A stretch of DNA of 64,000 nt from JABWAM01 sp964653025 (lineage in GTDB: Bacteria > Verrucomicrobiota > Verrucomicrobiia > JABWAM01): positions 1 through 64,000 of the forward strand of contig CAZZBZ010000001.1 of NCBI GenBank assembly GCA_964653025.1, written 5' to 3'. Each line of letters opens with the position of its first letter. Position 1 is the stretch's first letter. The translations under genes and the position numbers were made by a program. Below the pieces are notes generated by a model, which saw only the letters and a program-made list of their open reading frames with translations, made no database searches and had not been told where the DNA came from. Of this stretch, positions 35,114 to 44,038 are shown one piece after another.

Positions 35114-37462
35114 ATGAAACCTTCCCCTCACCACCATCGGCTGGTCTCCAACCGCCCCGCGGTGCAGTTCGCCGACGGCTACGCCACGGGTAACGGGCGG
35201 GTCGGCGCGCTGATGATGGGCGGGCCCGCGCGCCAGATCTTCGTGTTTAACCACCAGGAACTCTGGTACACGCCCCCCGCGCGGAGCAAGCCGATGCCAG
35301 GCCTGTGGACGCAGGTCCAACGCGACGCGAAAGCGGGAAGATGGCTCAAGGTTTCCTCGGCGATGCAGGCCGCGCTCAAGGAATGGGGGGCTCCCGACCA
35401 CGGGGCTTTCCAGGTGGCCGGCATCCTCACGATCTCGCTCGAACTCAAGGATGGCGCGTGGGAGTACGAGCGCTTCCTTGATCCCGCCACCGGCATCGTG
35501 GGGTGCGACTTCGTGGCGCGAGGACATCGCTACCGCACGCGAGTGACACCGGACCTGAATATCGCTTTGGAAACCGATGCCCCCGAGGGGCTGGTCGCCG
35601 AGTTCAAACTGGGTCGTCCCTACGACCCGCGCGCGAAACTGCCGACGTTCCGCCTGAGCCAACGCACGTGCACCCTTTCCGGCGTCCTACCGGATCGGCG
35701 CACGAGGTTCGCCACAACGGTGAACGTGCGGAGAAGCACATTCGACACGCAGCGCGCCTGGGTTCCCCCAAACTTCAACCCGTGGGATATCGTGCACATC
35801 TACTCGCCCGATGACGACGCGACCGCGGGGCAGATCCCATCGCTGAAGGTCCGCGAGAACTACGACCTGCGCACGCCTCTGAGGACGGGGAAACGGCTGG
35901 CGTTCTCCGTGAATCTGGAGGTGAGCCGCCGAGGACGCGGGCGAGCGGCCCGTCCGCCCGCGCGGCTCCTTGCCAGAACCCGCCACGAGTGTTTTCACCG
36001 CGCGACCCTCCGCCTGCCAAGCGCCCCCCGTTTCGAACAGCTCTACCACGTCTGGCGACACCTGTTCATCTCGGCAACCCATGCGGATGGGTTGCCGCCG
36101 AACCTGCAGGGGATCTGGTGCGACCGCGTGGATCCCGTCTGCGGCGCGGACTTCCACCTGAACATGGACCTGGCGATGCAGCTCTGGGCAGCACCGGCGG
36201 GGAACCTGCTCGATCTGCACGAGTCGGTGTTCAACCTGGTGGAACGGATGCTGCCCGATGCCCGCCGCAATGCGCGGCGAATGTTCGGGATGCGCGGGGC
36301 GCATTTCCCCGTTCACAGCTACGGCGACGGCGCGATCCGCAACTACCTTGACCTCTGGGTCTGCGCCTCGGGATGGCTGATGCAGCATTACTGGCGGCAC
36401 TGGCGCCACACCCTCGACCGGGCGTTCCTTCGCAACCGCGCGTGGCCGGTCATGTGCGAGGTGAGCCGCTTCTACCTCGACTACCTCCAGCCCGATGACC
36501 GCGGTCGCCTCGTGATCTCCCCCTCCGAAAGTTCGGAGAACCGCCTCATCGGGCGCGGCAACCAGTTCTATGGCGTCAACTCGACCTTCGATCTCGCGAT
36601 CTTCAGGGAATGCCTGACGCACACCGCCGAAGCTGGAAAAATCCTCGGCCTCCGCGACCCGATCGTCGGCGAAATCCGCGGCGCGTTGGCGAAGCTCGCC
36701 CCCTACCCACTCGCCCGCGACGGGCGCCTTCGCGAGATGGAGGACCACGAGTTCATCAAGGGTCACCGCCACCTCTCCCACCTTTACCCGCTGTTTCCCG
36801 GCGACGAGATCACGGCCGAGGAAACGCCGAAGCTACTCGCCGTGGCGAAGAAGGCGCTCGCCCATTGGCGAGCGTTCGCGCCGACGGGTCCGAACGAGTG
36901 GGCCGACCGCTTCGGCTATGGGGCGTGGGCGGGCTGGTCGTATGCCTGGCTGGCCAACCTCTATGCCCGCCTCGGCGACGGCGACGAAGCGTTGCGGATG
37001 ATCGAGACAATCGAACGGGCCTTCCTGTGCGAGGGCGGCTTCTCGACCTGTTTCGAGCATTCCGACCTCGGCTTTGGCATCCAGCGCCCCCCGCCTGACC
37101 GTCACGGCCCCTGGCCCGCGCTCGACGCGGCGTTCGGCGCGATGGCTGCAATGCAGGAGATGCTGCTCCAGTCCCACCACGGGATCCTCCGCCTGCTCCC
37201 CGCCTTGCCGCGCGCGTGGCCGGAGGGCGAGTTCCGCGGGTTCCGCGCCGAGGAGGGGTTCGAGGTCTCGGCGAAATGGAGCGCAGGGCAACTGCGATCT
37301 GCCACGATCCTCTCGCGGCTCGGCCAACCCTGCCGGGTCAAGGTGCCGCGGGGACGAAGCTACGCGCTGCGTCCCACCATGCCGACGGAGTGGGATGACT
37401 GTCACCGCCTCCTTTCCTTCCCGACCCAACGAGGGCAGACTTATACTCTCCGCTTGTCATGA
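35114..37462 (+). CDS. GH95-like alpha-L-fucosidase/L-galactosidase family protein
   Basis: A 782-residue inverting glycosidase of GH95 architecture. It has an N-terminal sandwich with FADGYATGNGRVGALMMGG and FNHQELWYTP, then an (alpha/alpha)6 barrel with LPPNLQGIWCD, FHLNMDLAMQLW, HSYGDG, VISPSESSEN, KGHRHLSHLYPLFPGDEI and LDAAFGAMAAMQEMLLQSHHG. In characterised GH95 enzymes the third of these segments has N-x-N; here the second Asn is Asp (N-M-D), while the general-base-activating Asp (LDAAFG) is retained. There is no signal peptide. It lies in the same operon as GH32 and GH105-like genes. Exact sugar is uncertain. Confidence 0.85.
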   Translation: MKPSPHHHRLVSNRPAVQFADGYATGNGRVGALMMGGPARQIFVFNHQELWYTPPARSKPMPGLWTQVQRDAKAGRWLKVSSAMQAALKEWGAPDHGAFQVAGILTISLELKDGAWEYERFLDPATGIVGCDFVARGHRYRTRVTPDLNIALETDAPEGLVAEFKLGRPYDPRAKLPTFRLSQRTCTLSGVLPDRRTRFATTVNVRRSTFDTQRAWVPPNFNPWDIVHIYSPDDDATAGQIPSLKVRENYDLRTPLRTGKRLAFSVNLEVSRRGRGRAARPPARLLARTRHECFHRATLRLPSAPRFEQLYHVWRHLFISATHADGLPPNLQGIWCDRVDPVCGADFHLNMDLAMQLWAAPAGNLLDLHESVFNLVERMLPDARRNARRMFGMRGAHFPVHSYGDGAIRNYLDLWVCASGWLMQHYWRHWRHTLDRAFLRNRAWPVMCEVSRFYLDYLQPDDRGRLVISPSESSENRLIGRGNQFYGVNSTFDLAIFRECLTHTAEAGKILGLRDPIVGEIRGALAKLAPYPLARDGRLREMEDHEFIKGHRHLSHLYPLFPGDEITAEETPKLLAVAKKALAHWRAFAPTGPNEWADRFGYGAWAGWSYAWLANLYARLGDGDEALRMIETIERAFLCEGGFSTCFEHSDLGFGIQRPPPDRHGPWPALDAAFGAMAAMQEMLLQSHHGILRLLPALPRAWPEGEFRGFRAEEGFEVSAKWSAGQLRSATILSRLGQPCRVKVPRGRSYALRPTMPTEWDDCHRLLSFPTQRGQTYTLRLS

Positions 37463-38886
37463 CTCCAAACTCCCTTCAAGGGGCTCCCATGAAGCCTGAA
37501 GTTATTTTCCTTCGTCCCCTCCACGGGGAGACCAAGCGGGAGACGGCGTGGCAATGCTTGATGGTCGAGTTCGGCATCCATTTCGCATTCGACGATGATT
37601 TCAAACTTCCTGAACATTTGCCCGAAGACCTGGCCGGCGTGAAGGCGGTGTGCATCGATCCCAGGAGTTGGGATGAGCGCCTCAAGAGCGAGGACGCGGG
37701 GCGGTTGAAGCGGTTTGCCGATTCGGGCGGGGTCATTTTCCCGGTCCGCGGCCCGGAGCAGTTCGATGCGATTGACGAAAACGCCATCCGCGGCGACGTC
37801 GACATGATGATCGCCAGCGCGAATGTGACGCTGAATCATCCTGCGTTGCGATCTCGTTTGCAGGCGCGCACGTTTCGGCAACTCTATGACTCGCTCCGCG
37901 ACTCGTACTTCCTGGGCCAGGTCGAAGTCGGCCTCCAGCGCGGGCCGGACAGCGCGTTCAACGAGCCGTTTGCCTACTTGCTGTTGCAGACAATGGAGCA
38001 GTTCGCGGAGTACGATCCGCAGTTCGGATGGCACGACCGCTTGCGCGCGGTTCTCGACACGATGCTCGCGATGCGAATGGGCGAGCCGGAGAATCTCGAC
38101 CGCTCGACCGGACTCGACGTGTTCTCGCGGATGACGCAGCGCACAGGTGACCGCCGCTATCTTGAATTCGCTTCGCGGATGATCCGTCAGGTGCTGCGGA
38201 CCAGCCCTCGCATCGAGGGCGTGCCCATCCTGCAGCCCGGCCGCGACCGTGTGCTGTGGAACGAGTGCCTCGCACATCTGCCGCCGCCATGCGTCGCGGT
38301 TGCCGCGCTGACAGGCGAGACGGACCTCGTGGACCTCGCGATCCACACGGCGCATACCCTGCACCGGTTGAACTTCGATCCCGGGCGAAACCTCTGGGTC
38401 CACTGGGGCGCGCCCGACCGACGCGGCCCCGCCATCTGGGCACGCGGTCAGGGCTGGGCGTTGGTGGGACTGATCGGCATCCTGCGCCACTTGCCAGACA
38501 GTCATCCCGAGCGAGCTTCGATTCTGCGGTACGTCGAAGAAATCCTGGGCGGCCTCATCGCCACTCAGAACGCCGAAGGCCTTTGGCACAACGTCATGGA
38601 CGACCCGCGCACCCGCGTCTGTTGCCGGGCGTCCGCGATGTTCGTCTACCTGCTCGCCGAAGCGCGCCGCAAAGGCTGGGTTAAACCTGAGCGCGTGGAC
38701 GAGCTTCTCCACCGCGGGTGGAAGGGCGTGCGCGGTCGCGTCTGGAAGGACAAACTCTGCTGCGTCTGCTGCGGGACCGGCGCGGGCGCCACATGGCAGC
38801 ATTACGCCTCCCGCCCCATGCTCTTTTACGGCGCGCCCGCCGCGCTGAGGGCAGGATGCTCGTACACTCTGGCTTTCGGGGATTGA
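37459..38886 (+). CDS. GH105/GH88-like unsaturated uronyl hydrolase
   Basis: A 475-residue protein. The first 110 residues look like a Rossmann-type or ThuA/glutamine-amidotransferase-like domain (DLAGVKAVCIDPRSW, DSGGVIFPVRG). The remainder is an (alpha/alpha)6 barrel with GLDVFSRMTQRTGD, LWVHWGAPDRRGPAIWARGQGWALVGL and CCRASAMFVYLLAEA, as in YteR-type unsaturated rhamnogalacturonyl hydrolases (usual signature WARGNGW; Gln here). It begins inside the GH95-like stop (ATGA) and ends the operon. The lyase-product hydrolase role suggests pectin-like or other uronic-acid glycans as targets. Confidence 0.7.
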   Translation: MTPNSLQGAPMKPEVIFLRPLHGETKRETAWQCLMVEFGIHFAFDDDFKLPEHLPEDLAGVKAVCIDPRSWDERLKSEDAGRLKRFADSGGVIFPVRGPEQFDAIDENAIRGDVDMMIASANVTLNHPALRSRLQARTFRQLYDSLRDSYFLGQVEVGLQRGPDSAFNEPFAYLLLQTMEQFAEYDPQFGWHDRLRAVLDTMLAMRMGEPENLDRSTGLDVFSRMTQRTGDRRYLEFASRMIRQVLRTSPRIEGVPILQPGRDRVLWNECLAHLPPPCVAVAALTGETDLVDLAIHTAHTLHRLNFDPGRNLWVHWGAPDRRGPAIWARGQGWALVGLIGILRHLPDSHPERASILRYVEEILGGLIATQNAEGLWHNVMDDPRTRVCCRASAMFVYLLAEARRKGWVKPERVDELLHRGWKGVRGRVWKDKLCCVCCGTGAGATWQHYASRPMLFYGAPAALRAGCSYTLAFGD

Positions 38887-38890
38887 GCGA

Positions 38891-39973
38891 TCATCTCGGG
38901 GGCGGGGTGTTCGCCGCCTCGAAGAAGGCCACGATATTCTCCCATGGCACCTCCGGCGAGAGCACGTGCGCCGGCGCGAGGATGAACCCGCCACCGCGGC
39001 CGACCTCCGCAATCCTCGTCCGAACCTCGCGGCGAACGTCGTCCGGGGTCCCGAACGGCATCGTCTTCTGGACGCTCACCGTGCCCCAGAAGGAGAGTTG
39101 GCGCCCGTACTTCCGCTTGATGGCGGCGGGGTCCATGCACTCGGGTTGCACCGGGTTAAGGATGTCGATGCCAACCTCGATGAGCTCGGGAATGAGCGCT
39201 TCGACGTTCCCGTCGGAGTGGTAGAACACACGGCACTCCGAATTGACCGCCTTGACGGCCTTCACGGTCGCCGCCAGGCGGGGCTTGAGAAAGGTTCGCC
39301 AGGTTTCGATCTTCATCAGCAGGCCGCGCTGCCCGGCCACGTCGTCGCCGGTGATGAGGATGTCGACACCCGCCCGCGCGAACCGCTCCGCTGAAAGCCG
39401 CTGGAAGAAAGCCATCCGATCCAGAAACTCATGCGCAACCTCGGGGCGGGTCAGCATATCCGCCATCAGGTCATCCATCCCACGCAGGTACCAGGCCTGC
39501 TCGAAGACCGACCCGGCGAAGGCGGCGACCGCGAGCCCGCGGGCGTGGAGGTCGGCAACCCGCCTCTCGACGTTCACCCAACGGGAGTCCTCGTCGAGAT
39601 CCGGCCAGGGGTACCTTCTCAGCCAACCGGGATCCTCGATGCCACGCAAGGGCGACTCGATGCGGGCGAAGTGATGGAGACTCCCGCCCCGCCAGCGCAC
39701 CCCCCACTCGTCCACCTCCCCGCACGCGATGGCCTCGTGCCCGTCCTCCCCCAGCCACTCGGCGAAGCGGGCGCGCGACAGAGCGGTCGGCGCGGCTGCC
39801 ACCGCCGTGAGGTCCATGTCGAAGAACTCCCTCGGGAGCCGCGGGGCGCACTTCTCACGGAGCAGTTTCTCGATGGCCGGCACGTAGCCGATCACCTCCT
39901 CGTAAAGCAGGCGCGGCACGCGGTCCGTGCGCTCGTGCCGCAGGGCGGCCATGACGCGTTCACGCGGGGTCAC
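38891..39973 (-). CDS. URO-D-like protein of unknown substrate (second copy)
   Basis: A 360-residue TIM-barrel member of the URO-D/MtaA superfamily. It opens MTPRERVMAALRHERTDRVPR, typical of the family, with DILITGDDVAGQRGLLM (about 205), CRVFYHSDGNVEALIPEL (about 250), GIDILNPVQPECMD (about 270), SFWGTVSVQKTMPFGTPDDV and GFILAPAHVLSPEVPWENI. It shares the SDGN loop with the copy at 6863 but is otherwise diverged. It converges on the glycan operon, ending 5 bp from it. The N-terminal Arg pattern and SDGN loop differ from heme-pathway HemE, and no corrinoid protein is nearby. Confidence 0.82.
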   Translation of the reverse strand: MTPRERVMAALRHERTDRVPRLLYEEVIGYVPAIEKLLREKCAPRLPREFFDMDLTAVAAAPTALSRARFAEWLGEDGHEAIACGEVDEWGVRWRGGSLHHFARIESPLRGIEDPGWLRRYPWPDLDEDSRWVNVERRVADLHARGLAVAAFAGSVFEQAWYLRGMDDLMADMLTRPEVAHEFLDRMAFFQRLSAERFARAGVDILITGDDVAGQRGLLMKIETWRTFLKPRLAATVKAVKAVNSECRVFYHSDGNVEALIPELIEVGIDILNPVQPECMDPAAIKRKYGRQLSFWGTVSVQKTMPFGTPDDVRREVRTRIAEVGRGGGFILAPAHVLSPEVPWENIVAFFEAANTPPPR

Positions 39974-40052
39974 GGTTCAGGAATTTGGAGTGGTCCCAGG
40001 CGGTCGCATGGGAAGGGGCGGGCCGCAGCGGAGACGATGGGGCTGATCCGCC

Positions 40053-40811
40053 TCACTGCCACACCCATGCGCTGCCTTGCTGCGGCGTGGTGTTGGCGTT
40101 CAGCTTCGCCTGGTCCATGTTCTCCACATGGCCGTCCAGGAAGCAGATGTTGGCGCTGCCACCGTGCCACTGAAACTGGACGCCTTCCACGTTGGCTCGA
40201 ACGGGGGGACCCTGGCTTTGGTAGACGCCGAGCGGAGGACGCGTCGGGCCGTAGGGATACTGCAACGGGTATTCCCCCGAATCCATGAAGACCACCACGT
40301 TGGCATCCCCCTTGGCGAACGAACCGGATACGGCCGAGTAGACAGAGGCAGCCCCTGACGCGGGGTCGTATTTGCCCAAACGAAAGTTGTAGGAGTAGTT
40401 CGCCTTGTCCATCCGCGAGCCGATGCGGGTGGGGTTGGAGGGACACGCATACACGCTCACTGCGGGCTGGGAATCGAGCGTGAACTTTCCCTCGTTGGGG
40501 TTGCGCAAGATCCCGCTGCGGGGACCGAGCATGTCGTCCCAGAAGTACACGACGGTCGATTCCACCGCGTTGTAGTAGTAGTAGGGAGGAAGGACCCCAT
40601 AGCTATCTTCGTACATCTTCACCGCCAGGACGAGCTGACGCATGTTGTTGGCGCATGAGATGCGTTTCGCGGTTTCCCGGGCCTTCTTCAAGCTGGGCAT
40701 CAGAAGGGCCGCAAGGATCGCGATGATCGCGACGACCACCAGAAGTTCGATGAGGGTAAAAGAAAATCTGGAAGCGGGAAGCAGGAAGCGGGAAGGGCAG
40801 CCAAAACGCAT
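40053..40811 (-). CDS. Prepilin-type (DUF1559-like) secreted protein
   Basis: A 252-residue type IV pilin-like protein. The class III signal is FTLIELLVVVAIIAILAALLMPSL (split here by prepilin processing before Phe), followed by a globular domain with NMRQLVLAVKMYEDSYGVLPP and a C-terminal NICFLDGHVENM motif, as in the 'prepilin N-terminal cleavage/methylation' families abundant in Planctomycetes and Verrucomicrobia. The residue before the cleavage site is Ser rather than Gly. The leader (about residues 3-17) is encoded by a heptamer repeat. The frame stays open upstream to 40955 and includes a second GGFTLIE, so the true start is uncertain. ATG 40811 is chosen. Confidence 0.8.
   Translation of the reverse strand: MRFGCPSRFLLPASRFSFTLIELLVVVAIIAILAALLMPSLKKARETAKRISCANNMRQLVLAVKMYEDSYGVLPPYYYYNAVESTVVYFWDDMLGPRSGILRNPNEGKFTLDSQPAVSVYACPSNPTRIGSRMDKANYSYNFRLGKYDPASGAASVYSAVSGSFAKGDANVVVFMDSGEYPLQYPYGPTRPPLGVYQSQGPPVRANVEGVQFQWHGGSANICFLDGHVENMDQAKLNANTTPQQGSAWVWQ
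40765..40799. repeat. Heptamer repeat inside the prepilin leader
   Basis: On the minus strand it reads CTTCCC, GCTTCCT, GCTTCCC, GCTTCCA and GATTTTC. It is the same unit family as the array before galK, but translated as the prepilin leader (CPSRFLLPASRF). Confidence 0.65.
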
Positions 40812-41077
40812 GGCAGGCTTCCTCTTTCGCCTCGTATCAAATCGGGGCATCGGAGCGCCGTCCTCGAACTCGATGAGCGTGAATCCGCCGTGGGCGTTCA
40901 AAATGCGCCGGGCTCCGAACCCGCAGGTTGAAATTGACGAGTCGTCACACACCACGGACCCATCTCAACCCTGCATCCCCACGATGACGACTCCATTCCG
41001 GTGGTCTGAACAACGAACCAACAAACCCAGGCGGGGCCGCAAACGGAATGGCCGTCCGACCACACCGACTGCATCGC

Positions 41078-41989
41078 TCAGACTCGGGCCTGGCGCGCGC
41101 GGCGGGTACGGAGCACGACCAGCAACGCCCCCGCGCCGACCAGGAGCGCCGCCGAAGGCTCGGGAATGGATGCCAGTTGCGATTGCCAGGTCTGGATCTC
41201 GCTGAGGGAAAGGACGCCCGATGCGTCCGTCGTGGAACCGAAAACACGAACCACGTCCATCTCGCCCACGAACGTGCGACTGGGGAGGTTGCAGTTCGCC
41301 CCAATGAAAAGCCCTACCGCGGCGGCGGGAACGTTGGTCGGCGCCGTCCAGACCTCGCTGAGGAACGAGGCATTGCTGTTTCCTCCACCTAGGGTGCCCC
41401 AGTAGAACTTCGTGCGGTAGTCCGAACCCGAGCCGAAGCCATTGTAGGTCAACGCGAAGAACGTCCAGTTGGTGCCGTCCGCGAAGGACGAAGAGACGCC
41501 GGAAACCGACGCGTTGTTGATCCTGAACTTGAGTTGGTTGGTCCCGCTGCCACCCCCTCCAACGTTGGGAACCGCCAGCCCGAACCCACTGGACTTGTCC
41601 CCGTAACCGACGAGCCAACTGTCGTCGTCGTAGCTCTTGCCGGCCTCGGTCTTGAACCAGCCCATGATCGTGAGCGACTGGAGCGCCCCCAACGAGCCCG
41701 AGGTGTTCGCGGCCGTTGCGTTCGTCGTCGTTCGGTTGATGCTTCGCTGGTCCAAAGATCCGCCCGCCACACCGACGCCGTGGAGATTGGAGACCACCCA
41801 ACCCGGATTCACGTACATGGTGGCGTTCAGGCCGGGGGCGAGCGAGCCGGAATTGGTGACCGTGGTCCCGGTTTCGTCAAAGTAGTACTCGACCAGGGGC
41901 GCAGCCGCCCGCCCTTGCGCCACGAAGAGCGCGCAGAGCAGCCCGACTCCGAGAAGGATCCTGCTGGCGTGGGAAGAGGTGTGGTTCAT
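41078..41989 (-). CDS. LamG-domain protein with PEP-CTERM sorting tail
   Basis: A 303-residue exported protein: signal peptide (about 1-28, LLGVGLLCALFVAQGRA), a LamG/concanavalin-like sandwich with APLVEYYFDETG, SLTIMGWFKT, NWTFFALTYNG and FVGEMDVVRVFGS, then a PEP-CTERM tail: IPEPS, a hydrophobic helix and RTRRARQARV. Such tails direct processing by exosortase and are linked with exopolysaccharide. It is a paralog of the protein at 46297, which lacks the tail. It shares an upstream region containing a REPIN-like repeat with the divergent regulator. Confidence 0.88.
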   Translation of the reverse strand: MNHTSSHASRILLGVGLLCALFVAQGRAAAPLVEYYFDETGTTVTNSGSLAPGLNATMYVNPGWVVSNLHGVGVAGGSLDQRSINRTTTNATAANTSGSLGALQSLTIMGWFKTEAGKSYDDDSWLVGYGDKSSGFGLAVPNVGGGGSGTNQLKFRINNASVSGVSSSFADGTNWTFFALTYNGFGSGSDYRTKFYWGTLGGGNSNASFLSEVWTAPTNVPAAAVGLFIGANCNLPSRTFVGEMDVVRVFGSTTDASGVLSLSEIQTWQSQLASIPEPSAALLVGAGALLVVLRTRRARQARV

Positions 41990-42123
41990 AAGAGTTCTCC
42001 GTTTTCGGCTCCCCGTCTACCACCCCCCATGAGGCGGAACAAGGGGGAGGCGTTGGTTGTTTTTGCAGACCATTTCCAATCACCGTGGGGCGTCTCCCTC
42101 TTCCTCCCCCCCCGCTTACCGGT

Positions 42124-42186
42124 CGCCGTTGGCAGCGGCTCCTCCCTCACTCGAATCTCTGCCTGTAGGAGCCGTTGCCAACGGCG
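42124..42186. repeat. REPIN-like inverted repeat (two REP-type units)
   Basis: Arm 42124-42143 and arm 42167-42186 are reverse complements at 19 of 20 positions, separated by 23 nt. The right unit reads TGTAGGAG followed by the palindrome GCCGTTG-C-CAACGGC, matching the REP plan of a GTAG-type head plus short hairpin. It lies in the 355-bp region between the PEP-CTERM gene and the regulator. Nothing else is recognised there except GAGGG (42335-42339) before the regulator. Confidence 0.75.
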
Positions 42187-42344
42187 ATCCTTTCAGCCGT
42201 TGATCGACCAAACCGTGAACCTGAACCGCCAACCCCACTTTGGCCTGTTGGCCAGACCATCTGAACCTATTTGCTTCCCCGACGCCCTCCGGTCAGGCAT
42301 GCTGCCGAACCGTGCGGGGGGAGCCTCCCCTCGCGAGGGCGACG

Positions 42345-43439
42345 ATGAAACTCCCGCAACGCACTTCCCTGATCGGCCAGGTCGTGGAGATCTTGCGCGG
42401 CGAGATCGCCTCGGGGCACTGGCAGACCCGCCTCCCCGGGGAACGCGCCCTGGCGGACCATCTCCAGGTGAGCCGATCCACGCTGCGCGGCGCGCTGGAG
42501 CAGTTGCACCGCCGAGGCCTGATCGAGACGCGCCGCAAGCGGCACTGGCTCCGCGCCCCGTCTTCCAAGGGGCGACGCCCCGTGGCCAAGTCGCGCGTGA
42601 TCGGATGGCTCTATGGCGAGGCGCACGAGGACCTGTTGCCGTACAAGGTCCGCCACATTGACGAGGTTCGCCGCCACCTTCACGACGCGGGTTACGCGCT
42701 CGAGGTGCACTGCGCTCCCCACCTGCACCACCAGCACACGCACAAGAACCTCCACCCGATGGTCCGCCTCAGCGAGGCGAACGTCTGGATCCTCACCCAG
42801 ACCCCCCTCTCCGTCCAGCAGTGGTTCCTCGAGGCGGGAAGCCCCACCCTGATTGCGGGAAGCCGGCATCCGGGGATCTCCCTGCCCGCGATTGACTTCG
42901 ACTACCGCTCGATCAGCCGGCATGCCGCCGGCCTGTTCGCAAGCCACGGGCACCGTCGCGTCGGCTTCCTCACCCCCTCCCTCAAGCAACTGATCGGGGA
43001 CCGCATCTCCCTGCAAGGATTCCAGGAAGGGATGGCCGCCGCCACCTCGCCGCATCCCGAAGTCGTTTTGGCGGAGCACGACAAGTCCCTTCCGCGAATC
43101 TGCTCGGCGGTCGAGTTCCTGGTCTGCGGGAAGAACCCCGTCACCGGGATCTTTGTCTCCCACCCGAACCATCTCCTCGCCGTGATCAGCCACTTGGGCA
43201 GGCTGCGGCTCCGCGTCCCGCAAGAGGTCTCGCTTGTCGCGCGCCAGCACGACACCCCCCTGGATTTCCTGGTTCCCTCGATCGCCTGCTATGAGTTCAA
43301 CCACCATCACTACGCCATGCGCGTCTCCCAGATGGCGGTCCGCATGATCGAGGAGGGATCGATCCGAAACCGCCAGTTCACCCTCATGGGCCACTTCATC
43401 ACGGGCGACTCCCTCGGGCGCGTGAAACGCTCCGCCTGA
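42345..43439 (+). CDS. GntR-headed transcription regulator with periplasmic-binding-protein-like effector domain
   Basis: A 364-residue regulator: a winged-helix GntR domain (LIGQVVEILRGEIASGHW, LPGERALADHLQVSRSTLR, ALEQLHRRGLIETRRKRHW; about 5-70), a linker, then a LacI/PBP-type ligand domain (SRVIGWLYG, IDFDYRSISRHAAGLFASHGHRRVGFL, GFQEGM, ITGIFV-like SHPNHLLA). This layout is typical of sugar-responsive regulators in Verrucomicrobia-like genomes. The ATG at 42345 has GAGGG at 42335-42339. It may control the neighbouring LamG, prepilin or glycan genes; its operator is not identified. Confidence 0.85.
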   Translation: MKLPQRTSLIGQVVEILRGEIASGHWQTRLPGERALADHLQVSRSTLRGALEQLHRRGLIETRRKRHWLRAPSSKGRRPVAKSRVIGWLYGEAHEDLLPYKVRHIDEVRRHLHDAGYALEVHCAPHLHHQHTHKNLHPMVRLSEANVWILTQTPLSVQQWFLEAGSPTLIAGSRHPGISLPAIDFDYRSISRHAAGLFASHGHRRVGFLTPSLKQLIGDRISLQGFQEGMAAATSPHPEVVLAEHDKSLPRICSAVEFLVCGKNPVTGIFVSHPNHLLAVISHLGRLRLRVPQEVSLVARQHDTPLDFLVPSIACYEFNHHHYAMRVSQMAVRMIEEGSIRNRQFTLMGHFITGDSLGRVKRSA

Positions 43440-43528
43440 CGCCGCGGCACCGGACGCAGGACCCGCTCGGGTTCAGTGTCCGGTTCTTGTGGCTTGTGAC
43501 AGCGCCGGGCGGGTCGTATGATCGACCC

Positions 43529-44038
43529 GTGAAGCGGGTTGCCGAGTTGCTGAACGAGATGCGTAAGGTTGGCGTCATCTCCAACTATGCCCTGTTTGGG
43601 GCGACCGCCCAGATGCGTTACACCGAGGCCGTGGCCACGCTGGACGCGGATGTCCTGGTCGCCGTGCCGCCCTCGGAACGTCTCGACATCCTGGCGCCCA
43701 TCTACGCTTTCTGTACCGCGAAGGGGTATGGCACGGAAGGGGAAGCCGTGCGGGTGGGGGCATGGCCGGTTCAGTTTATCCCCGCGTTCAGTCCCTTGGC
43801 GGAAGCAGCCATCCAACGCGCCGAGACGGCCGACTACGAAGGCACGCCCTTCCGTGTGGTTCGCGCCGACGATCTCGCCCTGCTGGCATTGAGCACCGGG
43901 CGGGCCAAAGATTTCGCACGTATTCTCGCCTTGCTGGAGAGTGCCAGCGTTTCCAGAGAAGGGATGGTTGTCCTTGCCCGCCCGCACGGGCTCGAAGAGG
44001 CATGGAGTCGCTTCGAAAGGCGATTTTTGAATGAATAG
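43529..44038 (+). CDS. Nucleotidyltransferase-fold protein (MNT/AbiEii-like)
   Basis: A 169-residue protein resembling small nucleotidyltransferases. ISNYALFGATAQMRYTEAVATLDADVLVAVP carries the fold's helix-strand and the D-x-D acidic pair (LDADVLV); later VRVGAWPVQFIP supplies the third strand, and VVRADDLALLALSTGRAKDFARILAL gives the C-terminal helix. The usual GG/GS before the acidic pair is GAT here. The GTG at 43529 is taken as start. It overlaps a 59-residue gene by 8 bp, a layout like two-gene toxin-antitoxin or abortive-infection modules. Codon use looks less GC-rich than in neighbours. Function not demonstrated. Confidence 0.65.
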   Translation: MKRVAELLNEMRKVGVISNYALFGATAQMRYTEAVATLDADVLVAVPPSERLDILAPIYAFCTAKGYGTEGEAVRVGAWPVQFIPAFSPLAEAAIQRAETADYEGTPFRVVRADDLALLALSTGRAKDFARILALLESASVSREGMVVLARPHGLEEAWSRFERRFLNE

